A stretch of DNA of 64,000 nt from Nitrospira lenta (GCF_900403705.1 NZ_OUNR01000017.1:1-64000), one strand, 5' to 3'. Counted from the stretch's first letter, positions 18,462-28,005 are shown. The notes: generated by a model not told the origin, from the letters alone. Numbers and translations: made by a program.

Positions 18462-20531
18462 ATGCGCGATCAAAATACCTTCTACATCACGACCCCGATT
18501 TACTACGTGAACGATGTGCCGCACATCGGCCACGCCTATACCACCGTCGCCGCCGACGTGCTCGCGCGGTACTGGCGCCTGCGAGGTCGCGACGTCATGT
18601 TCCTGACCGGCCTCGACGAACACGGACAGAAAGTCCAGCAGGCGGCAGCCAAAGCCGGGATCGATCCGCAGGCCCATTGCGACAACCTGGCGCCACAATT
18701 CCAAGACCTCTGGAAGCGGTTGAACATTTCGAATAATGCCTTCATCCGCACCACCGATGCCCCGCACCAAAAAGTCGTTCAACACTTCCTTCAAGAGCTC
18801 TACGATAAACAGCTGATTTATAAAGATTCGTACACTGGATGGTACTGCACGTTCGACGAGCGATTCTGGACTGAAAAGGACGTCGTGGGAGGCATCTGCC
18901 CCGACTGTAAACGCCCCATCGAACAGCTCAGCGAGCACAACTATTTCTTCAAGATGGGGCAGTATCAGGAACAGCTCATCCACCACATCAAACAGCACCC
19001 GCACTTCATCCGGCCCGAGTCCCGCCGTAACGAAGTCCTGGGATTCCTGACCACGCAGAAGCTCGGCGACCTGTCGATCTCCAGGCCCAAGTCGCGCCTC
19101 TCATGGGGGATCGAGTTGCCCTTCGATCACGAGTACGTCACCTACGTCTGGTTCGATGCGCTGGTGAACTACATCTCCGCATTGGAATACAAGCTGGAAA
19201 CACCCGCGGTCGATCGGTACTGGCCCGCCTCGGTCCATCTCGTCGGCAAAGACATTCTGACGACCCACGCGGTCTATTGGTCGACCATGTTGATGGCGTT
19301 GAACCTGCCGCTGCCGGAAACCATCTTCGCGCACGGCTGGTGGACGGTTGACGGCGAGAAGATGTCGAAGAGCCGCGGCAACGTCGTCGATCCCAACAAG
19401 ATGGTCGAGACCTACGGCATCGACGCGTTCCGGTACTTCCTCTTGCGCGAAGTACCCTTCGGGCAGGATGGAGACTTCTCCCAGACTGCCATGGTCACGA
19501 CCATTAACAGCGACCTGGCCAACGGCATCGGCAATCTGCTCAGCCGCACGCTCACAATGATCGAGCGCTTCACCGACGGAAAGATTCCGGCCAGCGGCCC
19601 GCCCGCACTCCCGGAACTCGAAGAGAAGATCGCTCAAGCCGCCACGCAATTGCCGGCCATATTGGAACGCGGCTTCAGCGCCCTTACCTTCCGCGACAAT
19701 CTGCATGCGATCGGCGAACTGGTCAGCCTCTGCGACGAATACATCGACAAAGCCGCACCCTGGAAACTGGCCAAAAATCCCGACGACGCGCCGAAACTCA
19801 AGACCGTCCTGAACTACGCCGCCCGCGCCTTGCGCCTGCTGGCTGTCTCGCTCCATCCGTTTATGCCGCAGACGACGGAGCAGCTAGCCCGGCAACTCGG
19901 CTATCACTTCGATTTCTCCAACGCGATTCCGGCCACCGCCTACCAGTGGGACAGTCCCGTGGCCGAGCTTGCGATCGCCAAGGGAGCCCCGCTGTTCCCG
20001 CGTATTGAAATCCCCGCAACTGCCCCGACCGCAACGCCAAAAGATGCGGCCAAGACACAGAAAGAATCCTCGAAAAAAGGAGCCAAACCAGTGAGCGACA
20101 CACCCACAACTCCGCAACCAATTACTGCCGCAGCCACGACACCCGCCACTGCAACAACAGCAGCGGCACCGGCAGCACCAGCAACTGCGCCCGCACCAGC
20201 CGCGCCGCCGCAGATCAGTATCGACGACTTCATGAAGATTCAGCTGAAGACGGCGAAAGTCATTAGCGCGGAGCGCGTACCGAAGTCGGAGAAGCTGCTG
20301 AAGCTCCAAGTCTCACTCGGCACGGAGCAACGGCAGATCGTGGCGGGAATCGGCAAGAAGTATGAGCCCGACGCGCTCGTTGGCAAGATGATCGTCATCG
20401 TCGCCAATCTGAAACCGGCGAAGCTCATGGGCATCGAGTCGCAGGGCATGGTTCTGGCCGCCGGCGACAGCGAAGTACGCGGCCTCGCCACAATTCTGGA
20501 AGAAGTGGAACCGGGCACCAAGGTGAAATGA
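18462..20531 (+). CDS. metG: Methionyl-tRNA synthetase with C-terminal tRNA-binding domain
   Basis: Charges tRNA(Met). The 689-residue protein carries the HIGH motif in DVPHIGHAYTTVAADVLARY (near residue 20), zinc-binding CPDCKRP, and KMSKS in DGEKMSKSRGN. An anticodon-binding helical domain follows to about residue 500, then a low-complexity linker rich in Ala/Pro/Thr (about residues 520-585), then a C-terminal OB-fold tRNA-binding domain (IDDFMKIQLKTAKVI, QIVAGIGKKYEPDALVGK). The start at 18462 removes an N-terminal extension from the frame opening at 18384 that overlaps holB. No clear Shine-Dalgarno precedes it. The stop overlaps the next gene by 4 nt. Confidence 0.96.
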   Translation: MRDQNTFYITTPIYYVNDVPHIGHAYTTVAADVLARYWRLRGRDVMFLTGLDEHGQKVQQAAAKAGIDPQAHCDNLAPQFQDLWKRLNISNNAFIRTTDAPHQKVVQHFLQELYDKQLIYKDSYTGWYCTFDERFWTEKDVVGGICPDCKRPIEQLSEHNYFFKMGQYQEQLIHHIKQHPHFIRPESRRNEVLGFLTTQKLGDLSISRPKSRLSWGIELPFDHEYVTYVWFDALVNYISALEYKLETPAVDRYWPASVHLVGKDILTTHAVYWSTMLMALNLPLPETIFAHGWWTVDGEKMSKSRGNVVDPNKMVETYGIDAFRYFLLREVPFGQDGDFSQTAMVTTINSDLANGIGNLLSRTLTMIERFTDGKIPASGPPALPELEEKIAQAATQLPAILERGFSALTFRDNLHAIGELVSLCDEYIDKAAPWKLAKNPDDAPKLKTVLNYAARALRLLAVSLHPFMPQTTEQLARQLGYHFDFSNAIPATAYQWDSPVAELAIAKGAPLFPRIEIPATAPTATPKDAAKTQKESSKKGAKPVSDTPTTPQPITAAATTPATATTAAAPAAPATAPAPAAPPQISIDDFMKIQLKTAKVISAERVPKSEKLLKLQVSLGTEQRQIVAGIGKKYEPDALVGKMIVIVANLKPAKLMGIESQGMVLAAGDSEVRGLATILEEVEPGTKVK

Positions 20532-21394
20532 ACCGAGCGGGTATCAGGCTCCGCCTTCTCCTCCTCTCGTTCCTCCTGATGCCCCTGCCCTGCCTCGCCC
20601 TCCCCGCACCGGAAGAGGCGCCGCCAGACCTGCACCTGAACGATCCCAAACCCACGACCGTCCTCGTGCGCGTCGTCGCCCACGGCTCGATGGTGCTGGG
20701 GAAAGAAGTCGGCGGCGCGCGCGTCACCATCACAGACGTTGCGACCGGCCAGATTCTCGCCACCGGCATTCAACAGGGCGATGCCGGCGATCAGAATCAG
20801 ATCATGCGCACCCCGCGCCTCATGGAAGAAGCCCACTACAGCAGCCGCCCCGCTGCCGTCTTCACCGCCACGCTCGACTTAGTCACGCCGACCCTCGTCG
20901 ATATTGCCGCCGAAGGACCACTGGCTTTTCCAGCAGCCACGCAACGAGTGTCCACGCGCGCCTGGCTGATCCCCGGCCATGACCTCACCAGCGACGGCAT
21001 CGTGCTCACGCTCTACGGCTACATCGTTCAGATCGAACATCCGAAATCCGTCGGCGGCGGCCTCATTGCGAAGGATGACGTCGTCCTGCGCGCCTCCGTC
21101 CTCACTCTTTCCGGCGCGCTCGTCCGCCCCCATGGCGATTGGGACTCGCGCAAAGTGCATATCTATGGCGAGTTGCTCATCGGCACAAAAGTGATGGAGC
21201 GCTTGCAGATGTTCTACAGCGGCGACAACGCCAGTTTCGAAGCGCCTTTCTTCGTACCGCTTCCCAAAGATGCACCGGACGGCATCACCCTCCGCGTCGT
21301 CGCCGCCGATCCGTCGAGCGGCAACTTCGGTGTAGCCGAAGCCAAGTTCCCGGTGCTCAGTGAACGGTTACCCCCCAAGAGGTCCTCGCCATGA
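20528..21394 (+). CDS. Exported protein of unknown function
   Basis: A 288-residue protein with a classical signal peptide (LRLLLLSFLLMPLPCLALPAP, cleavage near residue 25). The mature part is predicted beta-rich, with repeated Thr/Val strands such as TTVLVRVVAHGSMVLGKEVGG, GIVLTLYGYIVQI and ITLRVVAADPSSGNFG, perhaps two Ig-like or jelly-roll domains. I do not recognise a family. It is coupled to metG (ATGA overlap at its start) and to the downstream methyltransferase gene (ATGA overlap at its end), so the three genes probably form one operon, despite metG being a cytoplasmic housekeeping enzyme. Confidence 0.82.
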   Translation: MNRAGIRLRLLLLSFLLMPLPCLALPAPEEAPPDLHLNDPKPTTVLVRVVAHGSMVLGKEVGGARVTITDVATGQILATGIQQGDAGDQNQIMRTPRLMEEAHYSSRPAAVFTATLDLVTPTLVDIAAEGPLAFPAATQRVSTRAWLIPGHDLTSDGIVLTLYGYIVQIEHPKSVGGGLIAKDDVVLRASVLTLSGALVRPHGDWDSRKVHIYGELLIGTKVMERLQMFYSGDNASFEAPFFVPLPKDAPDGITLRVVAADPSSGNFGVAEAKFPVLSERLPPKRSSP

Positions 21395-22053
21395 AAACAA
21401 TCGTCCTGCTCGCAGCCCTGTGCATCACCCTCGCCGGCTCCGCACTCGCGGAAGAGCAGCACCAGCATCGCCGTCCTGACGACATCAAACAATATCTGGA
21501 ACATCTCGACAGTACGGAGCGGGATCGCTATCAAAAGCCTTCCGAGGTGATCGAGGCGCTCAGATTGAAACCGGGCATGGCAATCGCCGATCTCGGCTCC
21601 GGGTCAGGCTACTTCACCCGCCGCTTCATCGAAGCTGTCACCGAGACCGGAATGGTCTATGCCGTGGATGTCGAGCCGGAAATGCTCGCCTATGCCAAAG
21701 AGAGCGTCATCCACATGCACACCGCCTATACGGCCGAGTTCATCCTCGCGCAGCCGGATAATCCCAAGCTGCCGTTCGCATCCGTCGATCTCCTCTTCGT
21801 CTGCAACACCATCCATCATCTTGAGAACCGGTCAAAGTACTTCAGCGACCTCAAATCGTCCCTCAAGCCGGGAGCGCGCATCGCCATCATCGACTTCTAC
21901 CCCGACGAACGGTCCGGCGACCTCGGATTCCCGAAACACCATCTCGTTGCACGTGGCACCATCGTCCAGGAAATGACCGCAGCCGGATACCAGCTCGCAC
22001 GCGAGCACAGCTTTCTGCCGAAACAGTACTTTCTGGAATTCGTGGTGAAGTAG
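21391..22053 (+). CDS. SAM-dependent methyltransferase-like protein with signal peptide
   Basis: 220 residues with an N-terminal signal peptide (MKTIVLLAALCITLAGSALA, then EEQHQHRR) followed by a class I Rossmann methyltransferase domain: motif I ADLGSGSGYFTRRFIE (about residues 66-81), AVDVEPEM, a VDLLFVCNTIHHL segment and the post-II region ARIAIIDFYPDE. The family uses S-adenosylmethionine, which is not known to be available in the periplasm, so a signal peptide on such a protein is odd. The start overlaps the preceding exported protein gene by ATGA. Substrate is unknown. Confidence 0.85.
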   Translation: MKTIVLLAALCITLAGSALAEEQHQHRRPDDIKQYLEHLDSTERDRYQKPSEVIEALRLKPGMAIADLGSGSGYFTRRFIEAVTETGMVYAVDVEPEMLAYAKESVIHMHTAYTAEFILAQPDNPKLPFASVDLLFVCNTIHHLENRSKYFSDLKSSLKPGARIAIIDFYPDERSGDLGFPKHHLVARGTIVQEMTAAGYQLAREHSFLPKQYFLEFVVK

Positions 22054-22261
22054 ATGGGATGTGAGCCCATTCAAGGATGGCCCTTAGGCCGATCTGCATA
22101 AGAATCCAGGCAGATGGTCCCACAGTCACAACTCATTGAAACAGTAAATAGATATGGCGTATGGTTCGCAAACAGTAGCAGCGTCTTAATACGGACAGAA
22201 CTGGTGGATCCGGCTCTTATGCGGATCGCCCTAAACATAGTTAGACTGTCACGCGCACACC

Positions 22262-22885
22262 ATGCTCAATACGCTCATTTCACTGACGGAAACCGGGGAG
22301 TTCGAGGACAACGGAACCATCCGGTTTGAGTCGGCGCAGGGCACGCAAGATGGTTTCTTGCTTGATTTTGGTGTCAATCCCGGTGACGAGACTGGCGAGC
22401 AGCGGTGGCGAATCCGATGCAGTGGAGTCCGCGACTACCGACTCCACTTTGAGTTTACCGAAAGTATTCGAGTGGTCTCAGAGCATCCTATCCTATTGCC
22501 GTTCGTTGAGCAGGTCACCAGCCTCTTCTTCACCGGTCCAGCGCAGAATCCGCTGGCAACGGTTGGAGCCTTGTGGGAGTGCCACCGGCGTTTGGTTGGC
22601 AGTTGGTTTCCTTTCGAGAGGTTTCTAAACCTGTTGCCTAATGGATTGTCTGAGCTGTTGGCAACATCGGGCGGCCAGCTTGCATCTGGTCCGGTGTCTG
22701 TGATGAAAGCGTATGCGGATGTCCTAACCGCGCACGGAGTGAGATTGTCCATGCTGCCACCTCGATCACTGAAGTATTGGAACGACGGCCAGTGGGTGAT
22801 TCCAAATCACACGTTGCACACATTGATTCTCGAGAGTTCCTATGTTGTTGCTGAGACATTTGATGGCGAGAGATTGGGGGCCTAA
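22262..22885 (+). CDS. Hypothetical protein, possibly the 3' part of a frameshifted gene
   Basis: A 207-residue ORF with a protein-like composition (for example SEHPILLPFVEQVTSLFF and WFPFERFLNLL), no signal peptide and no recognised domain. GC content is visibly lower than in the surrounding genes, suggesting a transferred segment. No Shine-Dalgarno precedes the ATG. An overlapping ORF in another frame (22114-22329) begins with residues that also look natural (LIETVNRYGVWFANSSSVL), so the real gene may start near 22114 and contain a frameshift around 22240-22265. Not assignable to a function. Confidence 0.5.
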   Translation: MLNTLISLTETGEFEDNGTIRFESAQGTQDGFLLDFGVNPGDETGEQRWRIRCSGVRDYRLHFEFTESIRVVSEHPILLPFVEQVTSLFFTGPAQNPLATVGALWECHRRLVGSWFPFERFLNLLPNGLSELLATSGGQLASGPVSVMKAYADVLTAHGVRLSMLPPRSLKYWNDGQWVIPNHTLHTLILESSYVVAETFDGERLGA

Positions 22886-23127
22886 CCGTACACTGCAGCG
22901 AACCCTGCCATTCCGCTCCGGTTACAATCGAACGTCCTCATGGGGCTGGCCGCTGAGCTTGAGCCGTTAAAAGCTCAAGAATCTTATGGCGATCGCACTT
23001 GCCAGGAAAAGGAAAAGCATCCAAATTCCCTTTCAACTCGCCCTCCCTCCAATACTTATGCGCTTCCTGATGGACCTTGAAGAGAATGTTGATTCGCGTC
23101 TAATACTGACATCTCCGGTCAGCCTCG

Positions 23128-24102
23128 TTACGGATTGGTCGGGACTTTCCAGATTTGAGTGATCGGCTCGGCATCGGCGCTCGCGCCTGAGTGGGAGAGG
23201 CCGTAGAGATCTTCGATGGTGCGCAGGACGTTGTAGTGGGTGATCCGCTGGTCGTAGCGCCCCGCTTTCACCATGGGGCCGACGAAGAGCGTCACGATCC
23301 GGTTGTTCTCCTTGGCGTGATCATTATCTTCATCCCACGTCACAATCAGCAGACTGTTGTGCTGCTGAGCCCACTGAACATAAGCTTCCAGATGATCTCG
23401 AAGCCAGCGATCCCCCGTTTGAATCGCCTCTGGATCTTTGCCGTGATGCATGTCGTTCACCTGGTTCGGCACGACGATGCTGACCGTGGGGAGCGCACGA
23501 TAATCGGCCGGGAAATTCGTCAGAGGCAGATTGATCTCTGCCGGGAGGCCATTGGTCGGGCTGTTCTGCCAATTTGCCCACGGATTATGTTTGCGGGCAT
23601 AGCTTCCGTCTTTGCAGGTCAACGAGCCCGCTGCGGGCAGGTCTTCTGAATATCCGGCAAACGTCAGCCCGGCTGCCAGCAATGCATGGCCAAGATTCGG
23701 TGTCGTAAATGTATGCGGGCACGAATTGTCGGTGATGTTCTGCGTCGATCCAGAAAACAACGCGAGGTAGTTCGGCTGGCTCGGGTGGGTGATCCCAAAT
23801 GACTGCGTCAGCAGCGCTCCCTTGGCGGCCAATTCATTGAGGTAGGGCGCATGGGGCGAATCGATGATCTGGCTGTAGGAATGGTTCTCTTCGATCACCA
23901 TGACAATGTGATCGGGTTTTGACAACGTGACAGGCGTCGGGCGTTCGACTTCGGGTGAAGATGCCGCCAGCACACAGGCACCCATGGCCAACGAAATCGC
24001 CATTGCACCGAAAATCACTCTCCCATGTATGAGCATGAGATGGTGTACCACTCCGCCCGCTGATTTACCACTACGACCATTTCGCAGTTTAGAAATGGCC
24101 AC
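23128..24102 (-). CDS. Exported phosphoesterase (acid phosphatase / phospholipase C-like family)
   Basis: 324 residues from the first ATG; an internal ATG at 24036 would start directly at a signal peptide (LIHGRVIFGAMAISLAMGA). The domain begins with HIVMVIEENHSYSQI and contains FGITHPSQPNYLALFSGSTQNITD, VPNQVNDMHHG and TWDEDND, the metal-binding signatures of the PF04185 phosphoesterase family (alkaline-phosphatase fold). Such enzymes are periplasmic or secreted acid phosphatases or phospholipases; the substrate cannot be told. It is divergent from cti, with about 96 nt between the starts. Confidence 0.85.
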   Translation of the reverse strand: MAISKLRNGRSGKSAGGVVHHLMLIHGRVIFGAMAISLAMGACVLAASSPEVERPTPVTLSKPDHIVMVIEENHSYSQIIDSPHAPYLNELAAKGALLTQSFGITHPSQPNYLALFSGSTQNITDNSCPHTFTTPNLGHALLAAGLTFAGYSEDLPAAGSLTCKDGSYARKHNPWANWQNSPTNGLPAEINLPLTNFPADYRALPTVSIVVPNQVNDMHHGKDPEAIQTGDRWLRDHLEAYVQWAQQHNSLLIVTWDEDNDHAKENNRIVTLFVGPMVKAGRYDQRITHYNVLRTIEDLYGLSHSGASADAEPITQIWKVPTNP

Positions 24103-24198
24103 AGAAAGATGGGAGTCGGTCCTTAGCAGGCTCCAGCGCTTAACCGCTAGCCTTATGCTACAGTAGGCGCGGATACACCAGACGAAGGAGCGGCCGCG

Positions 24199-26562
24199 AT
24201 GATCGGATTCTATCGGAGGCTTCTGAGGAGCGGATGTAGAGCGACCCTTTTACTCAGCCTGTCGGCCGGTTGCACACAGGCGGTTGCCCCCAAACCTGCC
24301 GGGCTGCCGGAAGCGAGGCCACTGCCGCCGAGTTCAGCGGGCATTGCACCTATCGACTATTGGCGCGACATCCGCCCGGTATTGGAGCGGCGCTGCGTAG
24401 TCTGTCACGGCTGTTACGACTCCCCCTGCCAACTCAATTTGAGTGCGCCTGAAGGCCTCACCCGCGGGGCGAACAAAAATCCAGTCTACAATAGCACGCG
24501 TCTGTTGATGGCCGAACCGACGCGTCTGTTCGACGACGCGCAGACGGTGGCAGAGTGGCGCAAGAAGGATTTCTTTCCCGTCATCCAGGAACAGACCCAC
24601 GCGACGGTGCAAGAGCGGCGCGCGAGCGTCTTGGCGCGTTCGCTGATGCTCAAGCAGGCCGCGCCCCTTCCTCCGGATCCGCTGTTGCCGGATTCATTCG
24701 ATCTGAGCTTGGCTGCCCAGCAGTACTGTCCCACTGAGTCGCAGTTCAGCAAGTTTGCCCAAGCCCACCCGCTCTGGGGCATGCCCTACGGCCTGCCTGG
24801 GCTGAATGATGAAGAACACCGCCTTCTCATGCAATGGATTGAACAAGGGGCGCCGCTCCGGGAACCGGATCCGGGCGCGTCCGCGCCGCTCGACCAGATC
24901 GTGGAATGGGAGACCTTTCTCAACGGCGACTCCCCGAAGCAGCAATTGATGAGCCGGTATCTCTATGAACATCTCCACCTGGCTCATTTGTATTTCGATA
25001 TGCGCCAAGACCGGCTGTGGTTTCGCGTAGTCCGTTCTCGCTCGGCGCCGGGACAACCGATCGATCTGATCGCCACGCGCCGGCCGTATGACGATCCCGG
25101 CGTGCCGCGCGCATACTACCGTCTCCAGCCCGTCCAAGAGACCGTGCTGGCCAAAACGCACACGCCCTATGCGCTCAATTCCACGCGGATGGAACGCTAC
25201 AGACAGCTCTTTCTCGATGCCGCCTATGAAGTCCGCGCGCTGCCTTCCTATGAGACCAGCGTGGCCTCCAACCCATTCGTGGCCTTTCGTGACCTGCCCA
25301 TTCGCTCCCGCTACCGGTTTCTTCTCGACGATGCACTCGTGTTCGTCATGCAGTTCATCAAGGGACCGGTCTGTCGCGGCCAAACGGCGTTGGATGTCAT
25401 CGATGACCAATTCTGGATCTTTTTCGTGGATCCCAACAGCGGAGCACTCGATGGTAGTGAAGCGTTCTTCGCGGACAATAGCAGCCATCTCTACATGCCG
25501 ACGTCAGAGGGTTCGACCCCGCTGGGACTGTTCTCCTGGCTGAAGTACTCCCATATGCAGAATGAATTTCTCAAGGCAAAGAAGGCCCGCATCGAAAGCC
25601 TCGATCTCCAAGACGAAGCGGCCAATCTCGCCTTTATCTGGGATGGATCCGGCCAGAACCAGAACGCCGCCCTCACCGTCTTTCGTCACGCCGACAGCAG
25701 CTCGGTCGTGCAAGGCCTGGTTGGGGATGAACCCAAAACGGCTTGGTTATTGTCCTACGATCTGTTGGAGCGGATTTACTATCTGCTGGTCGCCGGGTTC
25801 GACGTCTATAGCTTTGCCGGGCATCAGCTCGACACGCGGCTGTACATGGACTTTCTGCGCATGGAAGGGGAATCCCATTTTCTCATGATGCTGCCGGAAC
25901 AGGAACGCGCGCGGCTGCGGGACTTCTGGTACCGGGATGCACCGCAGTCGATCAAGGAGCAGGTCTACGGACGGCCGATTGCCGCGCCGAAGAAAATCAA
26001 GATTCAGTACCAGACCGACGAGCCCAAACGAGAGCTGTTCGACCTGCTGCGAAACCGGCTGGGGCAGGCGGTAAATCAGGCCTACGATACGGCCAACGAA
26101 CCCGATAGCGAACTCGCCCAGGCGCTCCACGCACTGGCGCACGTAAAGGGACGAGCGCTGCAGTGGTTGCCCGAGATGGCCGTGCTGAGCGTCAGCGACG
26201 GCGCCGCGCCGGATCGCCACTTTACCCTGTTGCACAACAACGGGTTTCTCAACCTCACCGCGCTCTTCGACCCCCTCTCCAACCGTCTTCCGGATGAGGA
26301 CAGCCTGACCGTCGCGCGAGGGATCATCGGGGCTTACCCCAATGCCTTCTATCGTGTCCAGAAATCGGAACTGCCGGCGTTCATTGCAGCGGTCGCCGGT
26401 CTCGGCGGCGAGGCAGACTATCGCCAATTCGCCTCGCGCTTCGCCGTGCGCCGTACCAGTCCGCATTTCTGGCCGCACAGCGATGCCGTGCAGAACGCCT
26501 ATCAGAAGCTCGATCCGATCGGCGGGGGATTGCTGGACTACAACCGATTGGAGAATCGGTAG
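24199..26562 (+). CDS. cti: Fatty acid cis/trans isomerase (Cti)
   Basis: Converts cis-unsaturated membrane fatty acids to trans as a rapid response to membrane stress; it is a periplasmic c-type cytochrome. The 787 residues start with a lipoprotein-like signal (LLLSLSAGC, Cys about residue 25), followed by the heme-c attachment site CVVCHG (about residues 71-76) with further CYDSPC cysteines. The downstream family segments DYWRDIRPVLERRC and HLYFDMRQDRLWFRVVRSRS are typical. The start ATG at 24199 has AAGGAG 8 nt upstream. It is monocistronic, and a GC-rich hairpin lies just past the stop. Confidence 0.92.
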   Translation: MIGFYRRLLRSGCRATLLLSLSAGCTQAVAPKPAGLPEARPLPPSSAGIAPIDYWRDIRPVLERRCVVCHGCYDSPCQLNLSAPEGLTRGANKNPVYNSTRLLMAEPTRLFDDAQTVAEWRKKDFFPVIQEQTHATVQERRASVLARSLMLKQAAPLPPDPLLPDSFDLSLAAQQYCPTESQFSKFAQAHPLWGMPYGLPGLNDEEHRLLMQWIEQGAPLREPDPGASAPLDQIVEWETFLNGDSPKQQLMSRYLYEHLHLAHLYFDMRQDRLWFRVVRSRSAPGQPIDLIATRRPYDDPGVPRAYYRLQPVQETVLAKTHTPYALNSTRMERYRQLFLDAAYEVRALPSYETSVASNPFVAFRDLPIRSRYRFLLDDALVFVMQFIKGPVCRGQTALDVIDDQFWIFFVDPNSGALDGSEAFFADNSSHLYMPTSEGSTPLGLFSWLKYSHMQNEFLKAKKARIESLDLQDEAANLAFIWDGSGQNQNAALTVFRHADSSSVVQGLVGDEPKTAWLLSYDLLERIYYLLVAGFDVYSFAGHQLDTRLYMDFLRMEGESHFLMMLPEQERARLRDFWYRDAPQSIKEQVYGRPIAAPKKIKIQYQTDEPKRELFDLLRNRLGQAVNQAYDTANEPDSELAQALHALAHVKGRALQWLPEMAVLSVSDGAAPDRHFTLLHNNGFLNLTALFDPLSNRLPDEDSLTVARGIIGAYPNAFYRVQKSELPAFIAAVAGLGGEADYRQFASRFAVRRTSPHFWPHSDAVQNAYQKLDPIGGGLLDYNRLENR

Positions 26563-26566
26563 CCTG

Positions 26567-26600
26567 CGACTCTGCCCGCGATTAGGTTGCGGCGGAGTCG
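26567..26600 (+). terminator. Possible hairpin terminator after cti
   Basis: An imperfect GC-rich inverted repeat, CGACTCTGCCCGC (26567-26579) and GCGGCGGAGTCG (26589-26600), begins 5 nt after the cti stop. There is no U-tract after it, so it may be a processing or Rho-assisted structure instead of a clean intrinsic terminator. Confidence 0.3.
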
Positions 26601-26683
26601 GCCGAAACACCGGCGCGTTCACGCCCGCATCTACGATCCCGCCAACGCTTGCCGTGATCCGATGACCGTGCGACACTACGTAT

Positions 26684-27628
26684 ATGACCGGCCTCGCCTC
26701 ATTTGAGCATTTACGTTCCCGCCTCTACCTTTCGCTGGGGCTGAATGCCCTCGTCATCACCGCCGAATTCATCGGCGGCTTCCTCCTCGACAGCGTCGGC
26801 CTCATGAGCGACGCGGGGCACAATCTCGTCGATCAAGGCGCGCTCTTTCTGGCGCTCTATGCACACATCCTCACCAGGCAGCCGGCCAGCGAAACGCGCA
26901 CGTTCGGCTACCATCGCGCCGGCGTCATTGCGGCCTTTCTCAACTCGTTCATCCTGGTGCTGACGGCCGCCGGCATTACGCTCGTGGGACTCAAACGGTT
27001 GTTGCACCCCGTCCCCGTCGATGGCGGATGGATCATGGGCATCGCCGCCATGAGCTTTGTGGCCAATCTCAGCATCGCCCTGCTGCTCCAGCAGGGCGCG
27101 AAAGACGACCTGAATATCCGCAGCGCCTTTTGGCACATGCTGGGCGATGCCTGGGTCTCACTCGGCGTCGTACTGAGCGGCGGGGCGATCATGCTGACCG
27201 GCTGGACGGTACTCGATCCGCTCATCAGTCTCCTCGTCGTCATCGCGATTCTCCATGGCGCCTGGCCGCTGTTCAAAGAATCCCTCGATGTGCTGCTCGA
27301 ATCTACCCCGCCGACGATCAGCGCGTCACAAGTCGCCGCCACCATCGAGTCCATGCCCGGCGTGAAGAACGTGCACGATCTCCACATCTGGGCCGTGGAG
27401 CCCCGGCTCATCATGCTGACCGCCCATGTGCTGGTCGATGGAGATGACGCGGCCCTCACCAATACACTCCTCCGCTCGATCCATGAGCGGATTACCTCCG
27501 ACTTCGGCATCAAGCACATGACGGTTCAACTAGAGACTCATTGCAGCGATCCCGCCGACGTTCATTGCGACCTGACTAAACTCACCGCACAGCATCCCGA
27601 GCTCGAAGCCCTCACCCACCACCATTGA
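26684..27628 (+). CDS. Cation diffusion facilitator (CDF) metal exporter
   Basis: 314 residues with about six transmembrane segments and the CDF substrate site motifs: GGFLLDSVGLMSDAGHNLVDQ in TM2 (Asp and His of the HxxxD type) and SAFWHMLGDAWVSLGVVLSG in TM5 (HxxxD). The cytosolic C-terminal domain contains MPGVKNVHDLHIWAVEP. Members export Zn2+, Co2+ or Cd2+ using proton antiport (CzcD/ZitB type); which metal is inference. No obvious Shine-Dalgarno precedes the ATG. A CobW-type GTPase and a His-rich receptor cassette lie nearby, hinting at a metal-homeostasis neighbourhood. Confidence 0.93.
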   Translation: MTGLASFEHLRSRLYLSLGLNALVITAEFIGGFLLDSVGLMSDAGHNLVDQGALFLALYAHILTRQPASETRTFGYHRAGVIAAFLNSFILVLTAAGITLVGLKRLLHPVPVDGGWIMGIAAMSFVANLSIALLLQQGAKDDLNIRSAFWHMLGDAWVSLGVVLSGGAIMLTGWTVLDPLISLLVVIAILHGAWPLFKESLDVLLESTPPTISASQVAATIESMPGVKNVHDLHIWAVEPRLIMLTAHVLVDGDDAALTNTLLRSIHERITSDFGIKHMTVQLETHCSDPADVHCDLTKLTAQHPELEALTHHH

Positions 27629-27699
27629 GTGGTTACATCAGCGGGTTGAAAACTGTTTCAGAGGGGTAGGAAACGGCGGGAAACGCAAGTACCGCAAGA

Positions 27700-28005
27700 T
27701 CAGGAACTGGCTCCCTTCTCTCTTCCAAGAAGCCACCTCAGACAGCCTCCGAGTATTGCTCCATTAATGGCTACAGCAATCAACAACACTGCCTGGATGC
27801 GAAACAACGCATGCGCGTATGCAAACTTAGTTAATAGCAGATCACTCCATGGCCATCCGGCATAGTAGGTCGGGATATATCCCAGTCGCTTGTACTCATC
27901 TGTCATATCCGCTGGAATCAGAACAACGAAAAGAAAGAGATTCCACAAGAAAACGGCCAGCGCGGCAATGAGCCCCCAACTGAATGGATTCAATCTATAT
28001 TTCAT
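27700..28005 (-). CDS. Small membrane protein, unknown function
   Basis: 101 residues with two or three hydrophobic segments (GLIAALAVFLWNLFLFVVLIP near the N-terminus; RIQAVLLIAVAINGAILGG near the C-terminus) and a Tyr/Trp-rich loop (YIPTYYAGWPWSD). No recognised family. GC is lower than in neighbours. It is encoded convergently with the CDF gene and divergently from the CobW-like gene. Confidence 0.6.
   Translation of the reverse strand: MKYRLNPFSWGLIAALAVFLWNLFLFVVLIPADMTDEYKRLGYIPTYYAGWPWSDLLLTKFAYAHALFRIQAVLLIAVAINGAILGGCLRWLLGREKGASS

Noticed and set aside
20040-20215. Low-complexity repeat in metG
   Set aside because: It is the Ala/Pro/Thr-rich linker of a multidomain protein and not an independent repeat element.
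22958-22979. CTTGAGC/GCTCAAG hairpin after the low-GC ORF
   Set aside because: 7-bp AT-containing stem with a loop of 8 and no U-run; too weak to call.
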